A stretch of DNA of 64,000 bases from an uncultured Lachnospiraceae bacterium (GTDB lineage: Bacteria > Bacillota > Clostridia > Lachnospirales > Lachnospiraceae), in the NCBI GenBank assembly GCA_934402055.1, contig CAKRTC010000001.1, forward strand, positions 124,001-188,000, in the 5' to 3' direction. Shown here piece after piece: positions 58,667 to 64,000 of this stretch. The position numbers and the translations under genes are program-made. Below the pieces are notes generated by a model. That model did no database searches and was not told where the DNA came from. It saw nothing but the letters and a program-made list of their open reading frames with translations. Every line of letters begins with the position of its first letter. The stretch's first letter is position 1.

Positions 58667-59626
58667 ATGTTTGATTTTGAGAAACCAAATATTGAGATAG
58701 TTGAGATCTCAGATGACAAGAAATACGGCAAGTTCGTGTGTGAGCCGCTTGAGAGAGGTTACGGAATAACACTCGGCAACTCACTGAGAAGAATTATGCT
58801 TTCATCTCTTCCCGGAACTGCTGCAAGCCGCATCAAGATAGACGGAGTAGTGCATGAGTTTACATGCATCCCGGGTGTTAAGGAAGATGTTGCTGAGATA
58901 GTTATGAATATTAAGGAGATCAACTTTAAGAATAACAGCTTGGATAATCTCCCTAAGACAGCATATATCGAGGCTTCCGGTACGGGTGTGGTTACAGCAG
59001 CCGATATACAGGTTGACGGCGACATTGAGATCATGAATCCTGAGCAGCCGATCGCTACCTTAAGCGGTAACGATGCTAAGCTCAATATGGAGATCACGAT
59101 CGTAAACGGCAGAGGATACGTCGGTGCAGACAAGAACAAGTCTGAAGATGCGCCTATCGGCAGCATTGCAATCGACTCGATCTTTACACCGGTTGAGCGT
59201 GTCAACATGAATGTTGAGAACACACGAGTAGGTCAGCAGACAGACTTTGACAAGCTTACACTTGAGGTTGTTACAAACGGAACCATTGAGCCTGACAAGG
59301 CAGTGAGCCTTGCAGCCAAGGTGCTTTCAGAGCATCTTAAGCTCTTTGTCGATCTTTCCGAGGATACCAAGAATATCGAGGTAATCAGCGAGAAGGAAGA
59401 TGATGAGAAGAACAAGGTTCTTGAGATGAATATCGATGAGCTTGAGCTTTCGGTTCGTTCTTACAACTGTCTGAAGAGAGCAGGTATCAATACCGTTCAG
59501 GAGCTTTGCTCCAAGACACCTGATGATATGATGAAGGTTAGAAACTTAGGTCGTAAGTCACTCGAAGAGGTACTTGCAAAGCTTAAGGATCTCGGACTTG
59601 CATTAAAGGATCAGGAAGAGATTTAA
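58667..59626 (+). CDS. rpoA: DNA-directed RNA polymerase alpha subunit
   Basis: A 319-residue subunit. The N-terminal dimerisation domain is complete (GYGITLGNSLRRIMLSSLPG; PGVKEDVAEIVMNIKEI), then a linker and the C-terminal domain that binds UP elements and activators (LELSVRSYNCLKRAGINTVQ; VRNLGRKSLEEVLAKLKDLG). ATG 58667 gives the usual MFDFEKP start; no Shine-Dalgarno sits at normal distance. Confidence 0.97.
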   Translation: MFDFEKPNIEIVEISDDKKYGKFVCEPLERGYGITLGNSLRRIMLSSLPGTAASRIKIDGVVHEFTCIPGVKEDVAEIVMNIKEINFKNNSLDNLPKTAYIEASGTGVVTAADIQVDGDIEIMNPEQPIATLSGNDAKLNMEITIVNGRGYVGADKNKSEDAPIGSIAIDSIFTPVERVNMNVENTRVGQQTDFDKLTLEVVTNGTIEPDKAVSLAAKVLSEHLKLFVDLSEDTKNIEVISEKEDDEKNKVLEMNIDELELSVRSYNCLKRAGINTVQELCSKTPDDMMKVRNLGRKSLEEVLAKLKDLGLALKDQEEI

Positions 59627-59631
59627 TTACT

Positions 59632-59674
59632 ACACCGAAGAGGTGTGAATCAGGCTTATCCCATTGATAAGACC
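59632..59674 (+). ncRNA. Two small hairpins between rpoA and rplQ
   Basis: ACACC-GAAGA-GGTGT (59632-59646) and GGCTTATC-CCATT-GATAAG-A-CC (59653-59674). They lie between the rpoA stop and the rplQ Shine-Dalgarno. They may fix transcript ends or rplQ translation; no T-run follows. Confidence 0.45.
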
Positions 59675-59699
59675 ACAGGCACAATAGGAGGAAATATAA

Positions 59700-60248
59700 A
59701 TGGCAAAGTACAGAAAGCTGGGCAAGACTGCTTCTCAGAGAAAGGCACTGCTCAGAAACCAGGTTACAGCACTTCTGTATCACGGAAAGATCGTTACAAC
59801 AGAGGCAAGAGCTAAGGAGATTCGCAAGATCGCAGAGAAGCTTATTGCGCTTGGCGTAAAAGAGAAGGATAATTTCGAGGAAGTTACCGTTAAGTGTAAA
59901 GTTGCAAAGAAGGACGCTAACGGAAAGCGCGTTAAGGAGACAAAGGAGATCAACGGAGTTTCCAAGAAGGTTACCGTTTATGATGAAGTTGAGAAGACCA
60001 TCAGAAAGGACAAGCCTTCAAAGCTTAATGCAAGACGTAAGATGCTTGAGACTCTCTATGATGTAACCGAGGTTCCTACAAAGCCGCAGGGACGTAAGGC
60101 TAACACTAAGACAGCTGATCTTACAAACAAGATCTTTGATGAGTACGGTGCTAAGTATGCAAACCGTAACGGTGGTTATACACGTATCGTAAAGATCGGT
60201 CAGCGTAAGGGTGATGCTGCAATGGAAGTTCTTATCGAGCTTGTTTAA
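59700..60248 (+). CDS. rplQ: 50S ribosomal protein L17 with large internal insertion
   Basis: A 182-residue L17, against 113-130 in most bacteria. The N-terminal domain (LGKTASQRKALLRNQVTALL; RAKEIRKIAEKLIALG) and the C-terminal one (IFDEYGAKYANRNGGYTRIV, GDAAMEVLIELV) are conserved. Between them, residues 52-105 form a charged insertion (Lys/Glu/Val-rich; VAKKDANGKRVKETKEING) and a second shorter one comes near residue 120. AGGAGG upstream. It is the last gene of the cluster; the usual ecf-truA-rplM-rpsI block does not follow. Confidence 0.95.
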   Translation: MAKYRKLGKTASQRKALLRNQVTALLYHGKIVTTEARAKEIRKIAEKLIALGVKEKDNFEEVTVKCKVAKKDANGKRVKETKEINGVSKKVTVYDEVEKTIRKDKPSKLNARRKMLETLYDVTEVPTKPQGRKANTKTADLTNKIFDEYGAKYANRNGGYTRIVKIGQRKGDAAMEVLIELV

Positions 60249-60277
60249 TTTGCAGTAAGCATAAGATCAAGATAATG

Positions 60278-60310
60278 CCGCAGGATTTATATCCTGCGGT
60301 TTTCTTTTTG
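60278..60310 (+). terminator. Intrinsic terminator of the ribosomal cluster
   Basis: A perfect 9-bp stem CCGCAGGAT / ATCCTGCGG with loop TTAT, followed by TTTTCTTTTT. Confidence 0.95.
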
Positions 60311-60344
60311 CATGTTTTTAAGCGAAAAGAAAGAAAGACGTAAT

Positions 60345-60373
60345 TTGACTATAAACATAAGCTAAAATATAAT
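60345..60373 (+). promoter_or_regulatory. Promoter for the second wall-binding protein gene
   Basis: TTGACT (60345-60350) and TATAAT (60368-60373) with a 17-base spacer; the leader would be about 110 bases. Confidence 0.8.
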
Positions 60374-60490
60374 TTAATCAACTATAAAAATATGCATTAT
60401 GCTAGGATAAGCTTGATAAGCGGAAATAATGCGTGATGACATTTCTTTTGGAATAATTTTTGTGATGCTAAAAATACATCGGGAGAAGCT

Positions 60491-61789
60491 ATGAAGAAGA
60501 AGACAGCACTGCTTATTGCGGTGACATGTATGATATTGACATTTTGCATGAGCTCGTTGGCAAGTACGGTAACGAGATCAATTCCGAGTGTCAGAATTAA
60601 TATTAATACCTCCGGTATGGATTTCAGGGATAATTACGATGATTCACCCGATGGCTACGTATCGGTGCCCGACAATCAATACTATGAGCTTGACAGCTGT
60701 GAGTGGGTGGATGATGTAAGCACACTTAAGCCCGGCGCGACACCGAGGATCAAAGTCAGACTTGAGGCGTATCCAAAAGAGATAAGTCATTCCAATTATG
60801 ATCAGATATACCTCTTCAGAGGATCATACAATACGTCTAATGTGACAGTTACAAAAGGAACTTTTGAGTCAGCTTTGGTGCAGGATTCGGGCTATTACCT
60901 TGAAGTGACACTTAAGATGAATTCACTCAAGGGAAACTTTGATATGCCGCAGTCGGCGGACTGGTCCGGAACAAGAGGTACGGCTGTGTGGACCGTTAAC
61001 GAAGTTGATTCGGGTGTACACGATCTTATCTGCTACAGAGGTTCGACAATAGTCAAGAAATTGAACAATTACAAGGGAACAAGCTATAATTTTTACCCTT
61101 ATATGACAAAGGAAGGAAGCTATACCTATAAGATCAGGACCGTCGCAGATCCTTCATCCGGTGTCGGCAAAAGTTCAGACTGGCTGGAGTCCGGGGAGAT
61201 CTATATTGCTGCAAATGATGTATCGGACGGAAGCGGTCAGACTACTCTGGATGAAAACGGAGCGGGCATGAGTAATCCTATAATAAACAATTCACAGTAT
61301 CCTAACGGCACAGGGAATGCTGTAACGGCAGGATGGATACAGCAGAACGGATATTATTACTTCATCTATCCGGATGGCAATTTTGCCAGATCGGGCTGGC
61401 TTAAGCTTGACGGAAAGTGGTACATGTTTGATGATCAGGGCCGTATGCTTAAAGGCTGGAATAAGAATAAATACGGCAAATGGTTCTACCTTAATCCGAC
61501 AAGCGGAGCTATGAAGACCGGATGGCTCAAGGATCAGAACAACTGGTATTATCTTGATATGACTGAAGGAGACAGACTCGGCTGTATGAAGACCGGCTGG
61601 CTTAAATGGAAGGATGAATGGTATTACTTTAATGACAGCGGAATAATGGTTACGGGCTGGTACAATGTCCAAGGCTCTTATAGGTATTTCTATCCGGAAG
61701 GAAGCCTTGCATCCGGCAAATTCGGATATATGGCGAGAAATACAACGGTTCAGGGCTTCAGCTTTGATGAAAACGGAATATGGAAGTAG
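60491..61789 (+). CDS. Secreted protein with N-terminal beta-rich region and C-terminal wall-binding repeats
   Basis: A 432-residue protein with a signal peptide ending near MSSLASTV. Residues 30-250 are beta-rich with no catalytic motif that I recognise (TVNEVDSGVHDLICYRGSTI; SYTYKIRTVADPSSGVGKSS), possibly fibronectin-like. From residue 275 to the end are five or six cell-wall-binding repeats (DGKWYMFDDQGRMLKGW, YGKWFYLNPTSGAMKTGW, KDEWYYFNDSGIMVTGW). It shares the repeat type with the gene at 42600 but has a distinct N-terminal module. GGGAG precedes ATG 60491. It has its own promoter; the next gene is 76 bases on. Confidence 0.88.
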   Translation: MKKKTALLIAVTCMILTFCMSSLASTVTRSIPSVRININTSGMDFRDNYDDSPDGYVSVPDNQYYELDSCEWVDDVSTLKPGATPRIKVRLEAYPKEISHSNYDQIYLFRGSYNTSNVTVTKGTFESALVQDSGYYLEVTLKMNSLKGNFDMPQSADWSGTRGTAVWTVNEVDSGVHDLICYRGSTIVKKLNNYKGTSYNFYPYMTKEGSYTYKIRTVADPSSGVGKSSDWLESGEIYIAANDVSDGSGQTTLDENGAGMSNPIINNSQYPNGTGNAVTAGWIQQNGYYYFIYPDGNFARSGWLKLDGKWYMFDDQGRMLKGWNKNKYGKWFYLNPTSGAMKTGWLKDQNNWYYLDMTEGDRLGCMKTGWLKWKDEWYYFNDSGIMVTGWYNVQGSYRYFYPEGSLASGKFGYMARNTTVQGFSFDENGIWK

Positions 61790-61865
61790 CATAATTATCA
61801 AATGGATGATAAAATTGTATTACTATAAAAACAGTAACTCATATATTCAAGGATAGGAGGGAGCA

Positions 61866-63095
61866 ATGGGACTTATTAAAGCAGTAACTACAGCCGCCGG
61901 ACGTGGACTCGGTGAGCAATGGTTAGAGGTATTTGAAGCAGCCGATATGAGCGACAAGACTGTTTTCACCAAGGGTGTACCGGTCAGAAGCGACGGAAGC
62001 AACAGTAAGGGAAGCAGTGACATAATCACCAACGGATCGACGATCCATGTGCTTCCGGGTCAGTTTATGTTTATTCTCGACGGAGGTAAGGTCGTAGACT
62101 ATACCGCAGAGGAAGGATATTACACAGTTAATAACTCTACCGCGCCGTCATTGTTTAACGGTCAGTTTCAGGATGCATTTAAGGATGTACTGAACAGGGT
62201 GCGCTACGGCGGAACAAATCCGCAGAAACAGCAGGCATTCTTTATCAATCTTCAGGAGATAAAGGGTATCAAATTCGGTACACCTGCTCCGGTCAATTAC
62301 TTTGATAATTTCTATAATTCGGAATTGTTCTTAAGAGCACATGGTGATTATTCGGTTAAGGTCACCAACCCGCTTCTTTTCTACGAGCAGGTTATTCCTA
62401 AGAACACGGATCATGTTGATATCGATGATATCAATGAGCAGTATATGAGTGAGTTCCTTCAGGCCTTCAGTGCTGCTCTTAACGCAATGTCTGCCGAGGG
62501 TATACGTATATCCTTTATTCCGTCCAAGGCTCCTGAGCTCTCAAAGCATATGCAGCTGTGTCTTGACGAGGACTGGAAGCAGAGTCGCGGATTCGAAGTG
62601 GATCATGTCGGCGTTGCAAGCGTATCTTATACAGACGACAGCCAGAAGCTCATAAACATGAGAAACCAGGGTGCCATGATGTCGGATCCTTCCATCAGAG
62701 AGGGATTTACTCAGAGTGCTATTGCATCCGGTATCCAGGCAGCCGGCTCCAATACAGCAGGAGCAGGAACCGCATTTATGGGTATGGGCATGGGCATGGG
62801 AGCAGCAGGCCAGTTTATGGGTGCAGCTTCACAGACCAATATGCAGCAGATGCAGATGCAGCAGCAAATGCAGCAACAGCAGATGCAGCAGCAGGCTCAG
62901 GCGGCAGCCGCACCGCAGCCACAAGCAGCGGCAGCAGGATGGACATGCGCCTGCGGAGCAGTCAATACAGGTAATTTCTGTACAAACTGCGGACAGCCTA
63001 AGCCGGCTCCGGCAGCACCTGCAAGCTGGACATGTTCATGCGGAACAGTCAATACAGGTAATTTCTGTACGAACTGCGGAACAAAGAGAAGCTAA
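61866..63095 (+). CDS. SPFH-domain (virion-core-like, YdjI-type) protein with Q/M-rich linker and two zinc ribbons
   Basis: A 409-residue cytoplasmic protein. Residues 1-270 are an SPFH/virion-core-like domain (ITNGSTIHVLPGQFMFILDG; VNYFDNFYNSELFLRAHGDY; VGVASVSYTDDSQKL). A Gly/Met then Gln/Met/Ala-rich linker (about residues 290-360) follows. Two near-identical zinc ribbons end the protein, each W-x-C-x-CG-x-VNTGNFCTNCG. Such proteins assemble on membranes with zinc-ribbon partners; in Bacillus YdjI works with YdjG/YdjH and PspA. GGAGGGAG precedes ATG. The next gene encodes just such a partner. Confidence 0.9.
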   Translation: MGLIKAVTTAAGRGLGEQWLEVFEAADMSDKTVFTKGVPVRSDGSNSKGSSDIITNGSTIHVLPGQFMFILDGGKVVDYTAEEGYYTVNNSTAPSLFNGQFQDAFKDVLNRVRYGGTNPQKQQAFFINLQEIKGIKFGTPAPVNYFDNFYNSELFLRAHGDYSVKVTNPLLFYEQVIPKNTDHVDIDDINEQYMSEFLQAFSAALNAMSAEGIRISFIPSKAPELSKHMQLCLDEDWKQSRGFEVDHVGVASVSYTDDSQKLINMRNQGAMMSDPSIREGFTQSAIASGIQAAGSNTAGAGTAFMGMGMGMGAAGQFMGAASQTNMQQMQMQQQMQQQQMQQQAQAAAAPQPQAAAAGWTCACGAVNTGNFCTNCGQPKPAPAAPASWTCSCGTVNTGNFCTNCGTKRS

Positions 63096-63111
63096 AGAAT
63101 AGAGTTTTTTG

Positions 63112-63142
63112 ACCCGCCGTGTGTATATACGGCGGGTATTTT
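63112..63142 (+). terminator. Hairpin between the SPFH gene and its partner
   Basis: A perfect 9-bp stem ACCCGCCGT / ACGGCGGGT around GTGTATAT, then ATTTTG. The short T-run suggests partial termination that would set the ratio of the two proteins. Confidence 0.7.
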
Positions 63143-63157
63143 GTAAAGGAGCATTCC

Positions 63158-64000
63158 ATGGCAGCTATAACATATAAGTGTCCTAACTGCGACGGACCTC
63201 TCACATGGAACGGGGAAAAGGGCAAATTTGTCTGTGATTTCTGCAGAGGCATGTTTACGGAGGCAGAGCTTCAGGCTCTTAATCCGGTAGAGGCCAAAGC
63301 TGAAACCATAGAATCCGAATATGTTCCGGAAAGATCCGAGAGCAAGGAAGATAAAGCACTCAGAGAGGCTGTAGAACAGGGCAGCGGTAATACCGATAAG
63401 GCCGAGAAAAAGCCGCGTCCCGCTATGATGAAGGTATATGTATGTCCTTCATGCGGAGCACAGGTAACCGCAGATGATACAAGAGCCGCAACCACTTGCT
63501 ACTATTGTCACAATCCTATAGTTTTAAGCGATAAGTTTAATGAGGATCTGACACCGGATCTTATTATTCCGTTCAAAATAGACCGTAAGAAGGCCGAGGA
63601 GATATTTACAAACTGGGTAAAGCAGCAAAAGTATGTTCCGTCTGATTTCTATAATAAGAAACAGATAGAGCTCCTTACAGGTGTATATTTCCCGTATTGG
63701 GTATATGATTGTACAGTTCACTCGGATGTAAGGGCGGAAGGTACCAAGATAAGGACATGGGAAGCACTGGGATTCAAGAATACCGAGACCAGTGTCTTTG
63801 ACATCAGTAATTCAGGTGATATGCAGATCAACGACCTTACACGTATTGCACTTAATAAGGCAAGTAAGGTGCTTTGTGAGAGTGTTATGCCGTTTGACAA
63901 GGAAGGCATGAAGCCTTTCCAACAGGGTTATCTGCAGGGCTATATTGCCGAGGTCAGGGATGTAAGCAAGGAAAATATTAAGCCGGATATAGAAAAAGAG
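63158..64000 (+). CDS. Zinc-ribbon membrane-associated partner protein (3' partial)
   Basis: 281 residues are visible and the frame is open at the right edge. Two zinc ribbons come first: C-x2-C / C-x2-C in KCPNCDGPLTWN ... FVCDFC (residues 8-29) and CPSCGAQ ... CYYC (about residues 92-113). A charged Glu/Lys linker separates them. The rest (LTPDLIIPFKIDRKKAEEIF; TGVYFPYWVYDC) matches TFIIB-type zinc-ribbon proteins that usually end in membrane helices, which would lie beyond the window. AAAGGAG precedes ATG 63158. Its position after the SPFH gene parallels the YdjG/YdjI pairing. Confidence 0.85.
   Translation, partial: MAAITYKCPNCDGPLTWNGEKGKFVCDFCRGMFTEAELQALNPVEAKAETIESEYVPERSESKEDKALREAVEQGSGNTDKAEKKPRPAMMKVYVCPSCGAQVTADDTRAATTCYYCHNPIVLSDKFNEDLTPDLIIPFKIDRKKAEEIFTNWVKQQKYVPSDFYNKKQIELLTGVYFPYWVYDCTVHSDVRAEGTKIRTWEALGFKNTETSVFDISNSGDMQINDLTRIALNKASKVLCESVMPFDKEGMKPFQQGYLQGYIAEVRDVSKENIKPDIEKE

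Noticed and set aside
58461..58700. 79-codon frame spanning rpsD end and rpoA start
   Set aside because: Out of phase with both conserved genes; the six-codon frame with a real Shine-Dalgarno is the better explanation of the gap.

Overview
The window reads as a chromosomal segment of a low-to-mid GC anaerobic Firmicute, most likely a Lachnospiraceae member (Clostridia). The evidence is a Gram-positive S10-spc-alpha ribosomal order ending rpoA-rplQ, the zinc form of S14, adenylate kinase with a four-cysteine zinc LID, a split MurG/MurC wall pathway, DnaD/DnaI-type replication loaders, RNase Y, YhaM, and secreted proteins made of tryptophan/tyrosine-rich cell-wall-binding repeats. Nearly all genes lie on the + strand; only one (41.5-42.4 kb) is on the - strand.

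Layout. 0-6.3 kb: the end of an unidentified gene, a small lipoprotein, then a surface-polysaccharide group (O-antigen-ligase-like protein, a large multi-spanning protein of probable DUF2142 type, RfbC epimerase, a polysaccharide-export ABC permease without its ATPase) and a PlsC acyltransferase. 6.3-12.5 kb: a tightly overlapping VanR/VanS-like two-component pair driving an 833-residue extracytoplasmic/membrane protein of unknown function plus an ABC-2 ATPase and permease. 12.5-17.9 kb: murG, an ECF vitamin transporter core in the order A1-T-A2, truA, rplM and rpsI. 18.1-22.6 kb: potassium uptake, with two trkH paralogues flanking trkA. 22.6-26.7 kb: YhaM-like nuclease, a secreted L,D-transpeptidase-like protein, a 0.4-kb non-coding block of chained palindromes, ispE and a GntR/FCD regulator. 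26.8-33.8 kb: an RND efflux operon with adaptor, pump and two TolC-like proteins. 34-41.3 kb: rny, murC, dnaD-like, dnaI-like, a divergent PRPP synthetase and an acyltransferase. 42.6-44 kb: a cell-wall-binding-repeat protein. 44-60.3 kb: 31 translation/secretion genes from rpsJ to rplQ. 60.4-64 kb: another wall-binding protein and an SPFH-domain/zinc-ribbon pair, the second cut by the window end.

The most interesting system is the RND operon. Its adaptor carries a complete R-x3-L-x6-S motif, the site by which AcrA-type adaptors dock onto TolC, and two secreted proteins with paired TolC-type helical hairpins follow it, although nothing else in the window suggests an outer membrane. This looks like a tripartite-like conduit adapted to a single-membrane, thick-walled cell.

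The ribosomal cluster is also rich in untranslated structure. There is an elaborate multibranched leader before rpsJ, hairpins between rpsJ and rplC, a long bulged helix just before rpsH, a structured gap before rpsK, an attenuator-like leader before rplM, and a perfect Shine-Dalgarno plus six-codon open frame before rpoA, which has no Shine-Dalgarno of its own. All functional statements rest on reading sequence motifs; no database search or folding program was run.
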